Positions 1 to 8,155 are shown, counted from the first letter of the stretch. The stretch is DNA of 37,817 bases from Roseovarius sp. UBA6217 (GCA_002421985.1 DISF01000046.1:565-38381), one strand, 5' to 3'. A program made the numbers and translations. Notes: generated by a model from the sequence alone, not told the origin.

Positions 1-579
1 GTCGTCCTCGCGCCAGATTTCCTCGCCGAAGGCCAGGAAATCCGCCACCGGGGCGAGGGCGGCGACGGTGGCCGCGTCGAGCGCGCCCTCGGCCACCACC
101 GGCAATTCGATCATCTCGGACCACCATTCAAATGTCTCGCGTTCTGCCCGCGCGCCGCTGCCAAGCGCGGTGTGCCCCGCCGGGCCGAAGGCCACGTAAT
201 CGGCCCCCGCCTCGCCCGCCGTGATCCCGTCATGGCGCGAGGTGCCGCAGAACGCGCCGACGATGGCATCGGGGCCGAGCGCCTTGCGCGCCGCGCGCAC
301 CCCGCGCGCGCCGTCCGCAAGGTGCACACCGTCGAGGCCCAGCCGTTCGACAAGCCCGGTATGGCGCTCGATCACCACCGCCACGTCGCGGGCATGGGCC
401 ACCTCGCGGCAGGTCTCGGCGGCGCGCGCCACGGCATCCTCGTCCGCCGAGGCAAGCGCCACCCGAAGGCAGGCCACGGGATGCGCGTCGAGCACCAAAG
501 CGAGCCGGTCTGCGAAGGGCGCGGGGTCGAAGGCGGGGGGGGTGATGAGGTAGATCTGCGGCTGCTCGGCTTGGGTCAT
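1..579 (-). CDS. thiE: Thiamine phosphate synthase (ThiE/TenI family), 3' end cut by window edge
   Basis: The reading frame is open from an ATG at 577-579 (minus strand) to base 1, giving 193 residues without a stop. The protein starts MTQAEQPQIYLITPP, the first beta strand of ThiE-type TIM barrels. Further in are DGVHLADG and ADYVAFGPAG, which match the family's (D)GVHLGQ and DYIGxGP phosphate-binding segments. ThiE joins hydroxymethylpyrimidine diphosphate to thiazole phosphate to make thiamine phosphate in the cytoplasm. The usual Gln of VHLGQ is replaced (HLADG), so a diverged paralogue or TenI-like role is possible. It is divergent from the next gene, with about 150 bases between them in which I see no other gene. 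The C-terminus lies outside the window. Confidence 0.8.
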   Translation of the reverse strand, partial: MTQAEQPQIYLITPPAFDPAPFADRLALVLDAHPVACLRVALASADEDAVARAAETCREVAHARDVAVVIERHTGLVERLGLDGVHLADGARGVRAARKALGPDAIVGAFCGTSRHDGITAGEAGADYVAFGPAGHTALGSGARAERETFEWWSEMIELPVVAEGALDAATVAALAPVADFLAFGEEIWREDD

Positions 580-729
580 GGGGCGCGCTCCGGTGTGGTC
601 TGGCGGCTGTCTTAGCGGGGAATTGCGCGCTTGGCCATGACCTGCCGGTGTGCGTGCCGGGCAAATCGGCACTGGCACGCAGGGGCGGGGGGGCCTATTC
701 TCGGGGGCCAGGTGACAAGGGGACGGGGC

Positions 730-2148
730 GTGGCGATTGCAGGGCTGGCCGAGGGGCTGACGCGACAGATCGAGGGAATGGGCGCGCGGGTCTCGGGCGC
801 GCTGTTCGAGCCGGTGATCCGGCTGGGCGTGACCGGCCTTGCGCGCGCGGGCAAGACCGTGTTCATCACCGCGCTCGTGGCCAACCTGATCGAGCGCGGG
901 CGCATGGCCGGCTTGGCGGCGGCGGCCGAGGGGCGCATCCTTGCGGCCTATCTGCAACCGCAGCCCGATGTCACCCTGCCGCGCTTTGACTTCGAGACGC
1001 ATCTGGCGGCGCTGACCGGCCCCGAGCCGCACTGGCCCGAGAGCACGCGCGCGGTGTCGGAGCTTCGCCTGTCGCTCCGGGTGCAGCCTGCGGGGATGCT
1101 GGCGGGCATGACCGGGCCGCGCACGGTGCATCTCGATATCGTCGATTATCCCGGCGAATGGTTGCTCGATCTGGCGCTTCTGGACAAGAGCTATACTGAC
1201 TGGTCGCGCGCGGCGCTGGCCCGCGCCGAGGCGCGCGCCGTGGGGGCCGGGTGGCGCAAGGCGCTGGCCGGGACCGATCCGGCGGCGGCGTTCGATGAGG
1301 GGCAGGCGCAGGGCCTGGCGGCGGCGTTCACCGCCTATTTGCAGGCCGCGCGCGCGGCAGGCCATGCCGATTGCACGCCGGGGCGGTTTCTTCTGCCCGG
1401 CGATCTGGCAGGCGCGCCGGTGCTGACCTTCGCGCCCCTGCCCGAGGCAGAGGGCGCGGCGCGCGGCAGCCTGCGCGCCGAGATGGCGCGCCGGTTCGAG
1501 GCCTATAAGCGCAAGGTGGTGCGGCCGTTCTTTCGCGCGCATTTCGCGCGGATCGACCGGCAGGTGGTGCTTGTCGATCTGCTCGATGCGATCCATCAGG
1601 GCCCCCGCGCGGTCGAGGAAACCCGCCTTGCGATGGCCGATATCCTTGCGACATTCCGCCCCGGCCGCAGCGCGTTTCTCACCCGGCTCATGCAGGGGCG
1701 GCGGGTGGCGCGGCTCTTGTTTGCCGCGACCAAGGCCGATCACCTGCACCACGCGCAGCACCCGCACCTTGCCGCGATCATGGAGGCGATGCTGCGCGAG
1801 GCGCGCGACCGGGCGCAATTCGCCGGGGCCGATGTGCGCAGCATGGCCATTGCCGCGTTGCGCGCCACGGTCGAGGAGACCCGCCGCCATGAGGGCCGTG
1901 AGGAGAACTTCGTGCGCGGGCGCGAGGAAGGTGGCGCGGGCCGGCAGATCGCGTTTTATCCCGGCGCGTTGCCCGGCGATCCGGCGGCGATCCTGGCATC
2001 TGCGCGCGCGGGAGCGGCGCGCTGGCCCGAGGGGGATTTCGGCGCGCAGAGTTTTGCGCCCGCGCGGCTGAGCCTGCGCCCCGGCGAGGGGCCGCCGCAT
2101 ATCCGGCTGGACCGGGCGGCGCAGTTCCTGATCGGGGACCGGCTGTGA
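730..2148 (+). CDS. ycjX: YcjX family P-loop protein (DUF463)
   Basis: This is a 472-residue protein, close to the usual length of the YcjX/DUF463 family of GTPase-like P-loop proteins. A Walker A motif GLARAGKT sits at residues 36-43, right after a short N-terminal helix. A DIVDYPGEW segment further on resembles the DxxG/Walker B region. The GTG start at 730 is chosen because AAGGGGA at about 718-724 is a suitable ribosome binding site and the protein then begins where the family does; the frame is open back to 631. In enterobacteria ycjX and ycjF belong to the phage-shock (Psp) envelope-stress regulon. Here the YcjF-type partner lies two genes downstream in the same overlapping operon. The exact biochemical role is unknown. 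Confidence 0.88.
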   Translation: MAIAGLAEGLTRQIEGMGARVSGALFEPVIRLGVTGLARAGKTVFITALVANLIERGRMAGLAAAAEGRILAAYLQPQPDVTLPRFDFETHLAALTGPEPHWPESTRAVSELRLSLRVQPAGMLAGMTGPRTVHLDIVDYPGEWLLDLALLDKSYTDWSRAALARAEARAVGAGWRKALAGTDPAAAFDEGQAQGLAAAFTAYLQAARAAGHADCTPGRFLLPGDLAGAPVLTFAPLPEAEGAARGSLRAEMARRFEAYKRKVVRPFFRAHFARIDRQVVLVDLLDAIHQGPRAVEETRLAMADILATFRPGRSAFLTRLMQGRRVARLLFAATKADHLHHAQHPHLAAIMEAMLREARDRAQFAGADVRSMAIAALRATVEETRRHEGREENFVRGREEGGAGRQIAFYPGALPGDPAAILASARAGAARWPEGDFGAQSFAPARLSLRPGEGPPHIRLDRAAQFLIGDRL

Positions 2149-2594
2149 CCCTCTCGCGCGCGCATATCTGGAACGTGCCCCGGCTGGCCGTGATCCTGTG
2201 GAGCGCGACGCGGGCGGTGCCCGGCAGGGCCTGTGCGCGCTCGCGCGCCGATGATCTGTGGCTTTTGGGCCGGGTGACATGGCAGGGCCGGGTGCGGGTG
2301 GCGCGCGTGGGGGGGCGGATCGCGGGGTTTCTGCTGCGCGATGGCAGCCGCGTTCACGCGCTTTATGTCGCGCCGGAATGGCGCGGTCAGGGGGTGGGGC
2401 GTGCCTTGCTGCGCGACGCGCAGGCGCGGGCGGGCGTGCTCGATCTGTGGGTTCTGGCCGAGAACCTGCGCGCGCGGCGGTTCTATCGCGGGGCGGGATT
2501 CGCCGAGGCCGGGTATGACGGCCGGGGCGGCGGCAATGACGAGGGCTTGCCGGATATCCGCATGGTCTGGACGCGTGAGGAGGCGGGCGCATGA
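2145..2594 (+). CDS. GNAT family N-acetyltransferase
   Basis: The protein has 149 residues and the GNAT acetyl-CoA fold. The core motif VAPEWRGQGVGRALL (R/Q-x-x-G-x-G/A) lies in the middle, and the C-terminal half holds LWVLAENLRARRFYRGAGF, the typical beta5-alpha4 N-x-x-A-x-x-F/Y-Y-x-x-x-G-F segment. The substrate cannot be read from sequence. The GTG start at 2145 overlaps the ycjX stop by four bases (GTGA), and its own stop overlaps the next start (ATGA). The three genes are therefore probably translationally coupled. A GNAT enzyme between the ycjX and ycjF-type genes suggests work on the same envelope-related pathway, which is inference only. Confidence 0.85.
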   Translation: MTLSRAHIWNVPRLAVILWSATRAVPGRACARSRADDLWLLGRVTWQGRVRVARVGGRIAGFLLRDGSRVHALYVAPEWRGQGVGRALLRDAQARAGVLDLWVLAENLRARRFYRGAGFAEAGYDGRGGGNDEGLPDIRMVWTREEAGA

Positions 2595-3586
2595 GCAGGG
2601 GGCCGATCCTGATCGAGATCGAGGGCGAGGAGCAGGCCGCGCCCGACCGCGCGCCGCCGGTGCCCGAGGCCCCGGCCGCGCCCGAGGGCCGGGCGATGCG
2701 CGCGGCGATGGCGGGGCTGGCGCGGCGGCCGTCAAGGCTCGGGCGCGCCTTCTGGGGGCTGGCGTTGGCGCTCATGGGCGTGGTGGTGTCGGTCGCGGCG
2801 TGGGATTTTGCCGTGGCGCTGCTGGAGCGGTCGCCGCTTTTGGGCGCGGCGGTGACGGCGCTCGGTGTGGCGCTGGGGGCCGTGGCGCTGGTGATCGCGA
2901 TCCGTGAGGCGGCGGGATTTGTCCGGCTGGGGCGGCTCGACGTGCTGCGCGCGGCGGCGGAGGCGGCGCGGGCCGAGGGCGATCTGGGCGCGGCGCGGGC
3001 GGTGGTGGCGCGGCTGCGGCGGCTTTATGCCGCGCGGCCCGAGGCCGCCTGGGGGCTGGCGCGGATGGACGAGCGGGCGGGCGAGCAGGTGGAGGCCGAT
3101 GCGCTGCTGGCGCTGGCAGAGGCCGAGATCCTCGCGCCGCTGGACGCTGCCGCGCTGCGCGAGGTGGAGCTTGCCGCACGGCAGGTGGCGCTGGTGACCG
3201 CGCTGGTGCCGCTGGCGCTGGCGGATGTGGTGACGGCGCTGGTGGCCAATCTGCGGATGATCCGCGCGGTGGCCACGATCTATGGCGGGCGCACCGGCGC
3301 GCTGGGAAGCTGGCGGCTGGCGCGCGCGGTGGTGGCGCATCTGGTGGCCACCGGCGTGGTGGCGGTGGGCGATGACATGATCAGCAGCGTGGCGGGCGGT
3401 GGCGTGGTCTCGAAACTGTCGCGCCGGTTCGGCGAGGGCGTGGTCAACGGTGCGCTCACCGCGCGGGTGGGGCTGGCGGCGATGGATCTGTGCCGCCCGC
3501 TGCCGCGCCTCGCTGCACCCCGCCCGACGGTGACGGGCGTGCTGCGCCGCGCGCTGGCGGGGCTGTTTGCCCGCGGTGAGGGCTGA
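2591..3586 (+). CDS. TIGR01620/DUF697 family membrane protein (YcjF-like)
   Basis: A 331-residue protein with a Pro/Ala/Glu-rich cytoplasmic N-terminus (about residues 15-45). Two hydrophobic segments at roughly 53-73 and 83-104 form a likely membrane hairpin. After an Ala/Arg-rich helical region comes a second, more hydrophobic part (LVTALVPLALADVVTALVAN, then a Gly-rich VVAVGDDMISSVAGGG) typical of DUF697. The pairing with a YcjX-type P-loop protein in one operon is the known genomic habit of this family. It begins at ATG 2591 inside the stop of the GNAT gene. The 33-base gap to the convergent globin gene leaves little room for a terminator. Function is unknown; a link to envelope stress is inferred from the enterobacterial relatives. 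Confidence 0.85.
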   Translation: MSRGPILIEIEGEEQAAPDRAPPVPEAPAAPEGRAMRAAMAGLARRPSRLGRAFWGLALALMGVVVSVAAWDFAVALLERSPLLGAAVTALGVALGAVALVIAIREAAGFVRLGRLDVLRAAAEAARAEGDLGAARAVVARLRRLYAARPEAAWGLARMDERAGEQVEADALLALAEAEILAPLDAAALREVELAARQVALVTALVPLALADVVTALVANLRMIRAVATIYGGRTGALGSWRLARAVVAHLVATGVVAVGDDMISSVAGGGVVSKLSRRFGEGVVNGALTARVGLAAMDLCRPLPRLAAPRPTVTGVLRRALAGLFARGEG

Positions 3587-3619
3587 GGCGGTGGCGTTTT
3601 CCTGCGGGCTGAGCACGCC

Positions 3620-4030
3620 TTAACGCAGTTTGGGCACGCCGCCGGGCAGGGTCTTGCGGTCCACGACGGCGGCGCGCATCGAGCGCCCGATCCGGTGCGC
3701 CAGCGCCGACCATGCGGCGGCCTGATCGGGCGGGAGTTCGCGCGCGAGGGTGGCATCGAAAAGCGCCAGCCAGGTCGAGAACATCCCCGGCTGCACATTG
3801 CCCGCGCGCAGGTGGACGGCGACGGGATTACCGTCATAACAGCGCTCGTGCAGGATGGTGTTGGCCCAGAAATCGGTGACCCGCGCCTCGTGGGCGGGCC
3901 AGTCGGTGACATGCGCGGCAAAGACTGGCCCGAGGCCGGGATGGGCGCGCACGGCGGCGTAGAAGGCCACCACCACCCGCGCGATCTCGGGGCGGGTGAT
4001 GGGGAAACGCGGGGGCAGGGCGGTGCTCAT
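3620..4030 (-). CDS. Group III truncated haemoglobin
   Basis: A 136-residue globin of the 2-on-2 class. The B-helix pair F23-Y24 fits the distal FY(B10) motif. H73 in AVHLRAGNVQPGMF followed by WLALF matches the proximal F8 histidine region of group III proteins such as Campylobacter Ctb. Such proteins bind O2 or NO at haem and are thought to handle reactive nitrogen species or oxygen in the cytoplasm. The ATG at 4030 is preferred over an upstream TTG at 4060 because the protein then begins shortly before the first helix. The gene is monocistronic, convergent with the YcjF-like gene and divergent from the GTA portal gene. It sits where the GTA terminase genes would be expected. Confidence 0.88.
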   Translation of the reverse strand: MSTALPPRFPITRPEIARVVVAFYAAVRAHPGLGPVFAAHVTDWPAHEARVTDFWANTILHERCYDGNPVAVHLRAGNVQPGMFSTWLALFDATLARELPPDQAAAWSALAHRIGRSMRAAVVDRKTLPGGVPKLR

Positions 4031-4132
4031 GGCGCTTATGTGGCCTGTCGCGCGGGCCAAGGCAAGCCATGTGGGGTGCGACCCCTCGGATGATCGGCGG
4101 GGCGGGCCACCGCCCGCGGGCGCGCGCTGCGG

Positions 4133-4146
4133 TTAACATTCGTTAA
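4133..4146. promoter_or_regulatory. CtrA-like TTAA pair (6-base spacer) in the GTA leader
   Basis: TTAA-CATTCG-TTAA lies about 50 bases upstream of the portal start. The established alphaproteobacterial CtrA box is TTAA-N7-TTAA, so the spacer here is one base short. It is the only AT-rich patch in the 165-base leader between the globin and portal genes, so it is also the natural place for a promoter. No convincing -35/-10 pair could be assigned. Confidence 0.3.
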
Positions 4147-4195
4147 ACCTTTGAGCCTCTGATACCCTTCGAGCGCCGAGGTGAAGGAGCGAGCG

Positions 4196-5392
4196 ATGAT
4201 ACTGGATTTCTTTCGGCAAGGAGGGGCGGGTGTGGCCGGGATGCCCGAGCAGAAGGCGAGTGCGGCGGGCCGCGTCATCGCCTGGGGCGGTGCGGGGCGC
4301 GGCACCGTTGCGTGGAGCCCGCGCGACACGGTGAGCCTGACGCGCAGCGGTTTTGCCGGCAACCCGGTGGGCTTTCGCGCGGTCAAGATGATCTCCGAGG
4401 CGGCGGCGGCGCTGCCCCTGGTGTTGCAGGATTGCCAACGGCGTTACACGGCGCATCCGGTGCTTGACCTTGTGGCCGCGCCGAACCCGGCACAGGGCCG
4501 GGCGGAGCTTTTCGAGGCGCTTTACGGCCAGCTTCTGCTATCGGGCAATGCCTATATCGAGGCGGTGGGCGCGGGCGCGGGCCTGCCGCTCGAGCTGCAT
4601 GTGCTGCGCTCGGACCGGATGAGCGTGGTGCCGGGGGCCGATGGCTGGCCGGTGGCCTATGACTACAGCGTTGGCGGGCGCAAGCACCGGTTCTCGCTTG
4701 GCGAGGGTGCGCCGTGTATCTGCCATATCAAGAGCTTTCACCCGCAGGACGATCATTACGGGCTGAGCCCGCTGCAACCGGCGGCGCAGGCGGTGGATGT
4801 GCACAATGCCGCAAGCCGCTGGTCAAAGGCGCTCTTGGACAATGCCGCGCGGCCCTCGGGGGCGATCATCTACAAGGGGGCCGAGGGGCAGGGGGTGCTG
4901 AGCAGCGATCAGTATGACCGGCTGGTGAGCGAGATGGAGGCGCATCATCAGGGCGCGCGCAATGCGGGCCGCCCGATGCTGCTCGAAGGCGGGCTGGACT
5001 GGAAGCCGATGGGGTTCTCGCCCTCGGACATGGAATTCCAGCAGACCAAGGAATCAGCGGCGCGCGAGATCGCGCTGGCCTTTGGCGTGCCGCCGATGCT
5101 GCTTGGTATTCCGGGCGATGCGACATTCGCCAATTACCAGGAGGCGAACCGCGCGTTTTACCGGCTGACGGTGTTGCCGCTGGTGGCGCGGGTGAGCGCC
5201 AAGGTGGCGGCGTGGTTGCGCGAATTCACCGGCGAGGCGCTGGACCTGTCGCCCGATCTCGACAGGGTGCCCGCGCTGGCGGCGGAACGCGATGCGCAGT
5301 GGGCGCGGGTGGCAGGGGCGGATTTCCTGACACCGGCGGAGAAGCGGGCGCTCTTGGGTCTGCCGCCGCTGGCGGGTGATGCGGATGAGTGA
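4196..5392 (+). CDS. GTA portal protein (g3 type, HK97 family)
   Basis: A 398-residue HK97-family portal. It has GFRAVKMISEAAAALPL near the N-terminus and GVPPMLLGIPGDATF at about residues 298-312, both hallmark segments of lambdoid/GTA portals. Twelve copies form the DNA channel at the capsid vertex, where the packaging terminase docks and the tail connector attaches. The ATG at 4196 is chosen over the GTG at 4181 because AAGGAG at 4184-4189 sits 6 bases in front of it. In typical Rhodobacterales GTA clusters this gene directly follows the large terminase. Here nothing related to terminase lies upstream, making the portal the first gene of the cluster. The next gene starts inside its 3' end. 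Confidence 0.95.
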   Translation: MILDFFRQGGAGVAGMPEQKASAAGRVIAWGGAGRGTVAWSPRDTVSLTRSGFAGNPVGFRAVKMISEAAAALPLVLQDCQRRYTAHPVLDLVAAPNPAQGRAELFEALYGQLLLSGNAYIEAVGAGAGLPLELHVLRSDRMSVVPGADGWPVAYDYSVGGRKHRFSLGEGAPCICHIKSFHPQDDHYGLSPLQPAAQAVDVHNAASRWSKALLDNAARPSGAIIYKGAEGQGVLSSDQYDRLVSEMEAHHQGARNAGRPMLLEGGLDWKPMGFSPSDMEFQQTKESAAREIALAFGVPPMLLGIPGDATFANYQEANRAFYRLTVLPLVARVSAKVAAWLREFTGEALDLSPDLDRVPALAAERDAQWARVAGADFLTPAEKRALLGLPPLAGDADE

Positions 5393-5627
5393 GGGCGCGC
5401 CGCCGCCGCGCTACGGGTTCGAGGCATTCGATTGCGCGCCTGCGCTGCGGCTTGAGGCGCATGAGCGGGTATCGGAATTGCAGCATCGCGCCATGGTGGA
5501 GCGGCTGGAGCGGATCGAGGCGGCGGTGGAGCGGCTGGAGCGGCGGTTGTGGCTGGCGGTTTACGGCGTGGTGGCGGCGGTGCTGGTGCAGGCGTTCCAG
5601 CCGATATTGGCGGCACTGCCGGGATGA
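5385..5627 (+). CDS. GTA g3.5-type small protein with coiled coil and one membrane segment
   Basis: An 80-residue protein between portal and protease, the position of g3.5 in Rhodobacter GTA. An acidic/proline N-terminus is followed by a charged helix (about residues 24-54, with LERIEAAVERLERR repeats suggesting a coiled coil). A hydrophobic stretch of about 20 residues (55-76) resembles a transmembrane segment, and the protein ends in LPG. The start overlaps the portal stop by 8 bases; an in-frame ATG at 5379 is an alternative. Its role in particle formation is not established from sequence. Conservation of its position suggests a head-assembly or membrane-related function. The protease frame begins at the overlapping ATGA, with a second start 17 bases after the stop. 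Confidence 0.8.
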   Translation: MSEGAPPPRYGFEAFDCAPALRLEAHERVSELQHRAMVERLERIEAAVERLERRLWLAVYGVVAAVLVQAFQPILAALPG

Positions 5628-5644
5628 AAGGAAAGGGCGAGGTG

Positions 5645-6196
5645 ATGGAGACGGGATTGGAGCGGAAATTCGCGCAGGGCGGGGCCGAGGGGCTGTGCGT
5701 CACGCAAGACGGCGGGATCGAGGGCTATGCCAGTCTTTTTGATGCGCCCGACCAGGGCGGCGATGTGGTGGCGCGGGGGGCCTATGGGGCCTGCCTCAAG
5801 CGCATGGAGGCCGAGGGGCGGCGGGTGCGGATGCTGTGGCAACACGACCCGCGCGAGCCCATCGGCATCTGGGACGAGCTGCGCGAGGATGCGCGGGGGC
5901 TTTGGGTCAAGGGGCGGCTGCTGAGCGGTGTGGCGCGCGCCCGCGAGGCGGCGGCGCTGCTGGCGGCAGGCGCGATCGACGGGCTGAGCATCGGCTATCG
6001 CACGCTGCGCGCCAGCCGGAACGAGAAGGGCCAGAGGCTCTTGCAGGAACTGGAGCTTTGGGAGGTGTCGCTTGTGACCTTCCCGATGCTGCCCAGTGCG
6101 CGGGTGGCGGCGAAGGGCGAAAGCCCCGGCGACGACGCCCTGCGCGAGATGGCCGCCGTGTTGCGCGCGGCGCGCCGGGAGATGGCGCAGGGGTAG
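5645..6196 (+). CDS. GTA prohead protease (g4 type, HK97 family)
   Basis: A 183-residue HK97/assemblin-type serine protease. It cleaves the capsid N-terminal scaffold domain during head maturation. The catalytic pair is visible: H67 in LWQHDPREPIG and S116 in IDGLSIGYR. EGYASLFDAPDQGGD near residue 26 is the usual N-terminal strand with the conserved DxxGD. Two starts are possible. ATG 5645 is preceded by AAGGAAAGGG at 5627-5636 with good spacing and gives METGLERKFA. ATG 5624 overlaps the g3.5 stop (ATGA) and adds seven residues. I prefer 5645. The capsid gene follows after 29 bases. Confidence 0.93.
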   Translation: METGLERKFAQGGAEGLCVTQDGGIEGYASLFDAPDQGGDVVARGAYGACLKRMEAEGRRVRMLWQHDPREPIGIWDELREDARGLWVKGRLLSGVARAREAAALLAAGAIDGLSIGYRTLRASRNEKGQRLLQELELWEVSLVTFPMLPSARVAAKGESPGDDALREMAAVLRAARREMAQG

Positions 6197-6225
6197 CGCC
6201 GACCCGCAACCGAGAGGAGTTGACG

Positions 6226-7404
6226 ATGACGACCGAGACAAAGGCTCGGACCGGGGAAGACATGTCTCCGGCAGCCGAGATGGGGGAGGCCATGCGCGGT
6301 TTCCTGGACGAATTCAAGGGCTTTCGGGCCGAGATCACGACGCGGTTTCAACAGCAGGAAGACAAGATGACCATGATCGAACGCAAGAGTCTGACGCAGG
6401 CACGCCCGCACCTCGCAGGCACCCACGAGATGCACGCCCCCCACCGCAAGGCGTTTGACGCCTATTTGCGGTCGGGCGACGATGACGGGCTGCGCGGGCT
6501 CGAGCTTGAGGGCAAGGCGCTCAACACCTCTATTGCCGCCGAGGGCGGCTATCTGGTCGATCCGCAGACCTCGGAGACGATCCGCTCGGTGCTCAATTCC
6601 ACCGCGTCGATCCGTGCGATTGCCAACGTGGTGGCGGTCGAGGCGACATCGTTTGACGTGCTGGTGGATCACAGCGACCTTGGCCACGGCTGGGCGACCG
6701 AGACCGCCGGCGTGGCCGAGACCGATACGCCGCAGATCGACCGTATCTCGATCCCGCTGCACGAGTTGAGCGCGCTTCCCAAAGCGAGCCAGCGGCTGCT
6801 TGACGACAGCGCCTTTGACGTGGAGGGCTGGCTCGCCTCGCGCATCGCCGACCGGTTTTCGCGCGCCGAGGCGGCGGCCTTTGTCAATGGCGACGGGGTG
6901 GACAAGCCGCGCGGTTTCCTGAGCCGTCCGGCGGTGGATAACGATGTCTGGACCTGGGGCAACCTGGGCTATGTGCCCACTGGTGCCGATGGTGATCTGA
7001 ACGGCCCCGATCCGATCGTTGATCTGGTCTATGCGCTGGGGGCGGAATACCGCGCCAATGCCACTTTCGTGATGAATTCGCGCACCGCAGGCGTTGTTCG
7101 CAAGCTCAAGGATGCCGATGGCCGGTTCCTGTGGTCCGATGGTCTTGCCGCCGGAGAGCCTGCGCGGCTGATGGGCTATCGGGTGCTGATTGCCGAGGAT
7201 ATGCCCGAGATCGCCACCGGCGCGGATGCCATTGCCTTTGGCGATTTTCGTGCCGGTTACACGGTGGCCGAGCGCCCGGACCTGCGCATCCTTCGCGATC
7301 CGTTCAGCGCCAAGCCGCATGTGCTGTTCTACGCTACCAAGCGCGTTGGCGGCGATGTCAGCGACTTCAAGGCGATCAAGCTTTTGCGGTTCGCCACCGC
7401 CTGA
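6226..7404 (+). CDS. GTA major capsid protein (g5 type, HK97 fold)
   Basis: A 392-residue HK97-type capsid protein. Residues 1 to about 95 form a charged, helical scaffold-like region (EAMRGFLDEFKGFRAEIT) that the g4 protease is expected to remove. The mature part begins near ALNTSIAAEGGYLVDP (98-113), followed by the E-loop and P-domain region. It ends with the family's FYATKRVGGDVSDF segment and KLLRF close to the C-terminus. A strong ribosome binding site GAGAGGAG at 6212-6219 precedes the ATG, as expected for the most abundant structural protein. The 151-base gap behind it is the longest inside the cluster and contains two GC-rich hairpins (separate entries). Confidence 0.96.
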   Translation: MTTETKARTGEDMSPAAEMGEAMRGFLDEFKGFRAEITTRFQQQEDKMTMIERKSLTQARPHLAGTHEMHAPHRKAFDAYLRSGDDDGLRGLELEGKALNTSIAAEGGYLVDPQTSETIRSVLNSTASIRAIANVVAVEATSFDVLVDHSDLGHGWATETAGVAETDTPQIDRISIPLHELSALPKASQRLLDDSAFDVEGWLASRIADRFSRAEAAAFVNGDGVDKPRGFLSRPAVDNDVWTWGNLGYVPTGADGDLNGPDPIVDLVYALGAEYRANATFVMNSRTAGVVRKLKDADGRFLWSDGLAAGEPARLMGYRVLIAEDMPEIATGADAIAFGDFRAGYTVAERPDLRILRDPFSAKPHVLFYATKRVGGDVSDFKAIKLLRFATA

Positions 7405-7420
7405 GGCGCGCGGTGAAGGC

Positions 7421-7445
7421 GGGCGGGGGCAACGCGCCCCCGCCC
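7421..7445 (+). other. Perfect GC-rich hairpin 16 bases after the capsid stop codon
   Basis: GGGCGGGGGC at 7421-7430 and GCCCCCGCCC at 7436-7445 form a perfect 10-bp stem with a 5-base AACGC loop. No T-run follows, so it is not a classical intrinsic terminator. Lying directly behind the capsid gene, it could stabilise the upstream mRNA end or act as a partial attenuator, so that capsid is made in excess over connector and tail proteins. Confidence 0.6.
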
Positions 7446-7483
7446 CGAAGGCGCGTGCCGCGTGATGCGGTGTTGTGCAGATT

Positions 7484-7534
7484 CCCCTCCGTCCGGGCAA
7501 TGCCGGGCGGCACGCGCCGCCGATGCGGGAGGGG
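7484..7534 (+). other. Second structured element in the capsid-connector gap
   Basis: CCCCTCC at 7484-7490 pairs with GGAGGGG at 7528-7534. Between them GGCGGC (7506-7511) and GCCGCC (7516-7521) form an inner hairpin with a 4-base loop. Together with the hairpin at 7421-7445 this fills most of the non-coding gap. The outer arm ends about 11 bases before the GGAG ribosome binding site of the connector gene, so folding could affect its translation. Confidence 0.4.
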
Positions 7535-7555
7535 CCGGGATGATGGAGATGGTCC

Positions 7556-8155
7556 ATGTTGCTGATGGAAGAGACCGCGGTGCCAGGTGCCGCATTGCCG
7601 CTGGCGGAGTTCAAGGCGCATCTGCGGCTGGGCACCGGATTCGCGGATGACGACATTCAGGACCCCGTGCTTGAGGGGTTTTTGCGCGCGGCGTTGGCCG
7701 CGATCGAGGGGCGCACGGGCAAGGTGCTGATCGAGCGGGATTTTTCCTGGGTGTTGCACGATTGGCAGGAGCCTATGGGCCAGCCCTTGCCGGTGGCACC
7801 GGTGACCGCGATCCTGAGTCTCACGCTGCGCGACCGCGCCGACGAGGAAGAACTGATCGACCCCGCGCTTTACCGGCTGGAGCGCGACGCGCATCGCCCG
7901 GTGCTGCGGCCTGCGGGGCATATGCTGCCGATGGTGCCCACGGGCGGGGTAGCCGAGATCGTGTTTCGCGCGGGCTATGGCGCGGGCTGGGGCGATCTGC
8001 CCGCCGATCTGGGGCAGGCGGTGCTGATGCTGGCGGCGCATTACTACGAGCACCGGTTCGAGACCGCGCTGGGCGAGGGCTGTATGCCTTTCGGCGTGGC
8101 GAGCCTGATTGAGCGCTACCGCAAGGTGCGCCTGTTGGGCGGGGGGGTGCGGTGA
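7556..8155 (+). CDS. GTA head-tail connector/adaptor (g6 type, gp6-like)
   Basis: A 199-residue protein of the phage gp6-like head-tail connector family. LAEFKAHLRLGTGFADDD at residues 16-33 and ALAAIEGRTGKVLI near residue 50 are the family's N-terminal helices (the IexxTGR-type segment). The C-terminus has ALGEGCMPFGVASLIERYR, typical of the Rhodobacterales GTA version. In the particle such adaptors form the ring directly below the portal. GGAG at 7545-7548 precedes the ATG at 7556; an ATG at 7565 is also possible. The stop overlaps the next start (TGATG). Confidence 0.9.
   Translation: MLLMEETAVPGAALPLAEFKAHLRLGTGFADDDIQDPVLEGFLRAALAAIEGRTGKVLIERDFSWVLHDWQEPMGQPLPVAPVTAILSLTLRDRADEEELIDPALYRLERDAHRPVLRPAGHMLPMVPTGGVAEIVFRAGYGAGWGDLPADLGQAVLMLAAHYYEHRFETALGEGCMPFGVASLIERYRKVRLLGGGVR

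Noticed and set aside
5995..7656. A 553-codon open frame antisense to the capsid gene
   Set aside because: GC-rich codon bias leaves the antisense frame without stops. The capsid frame on the plus strand is unmistakable and the antisense product resembles no family.
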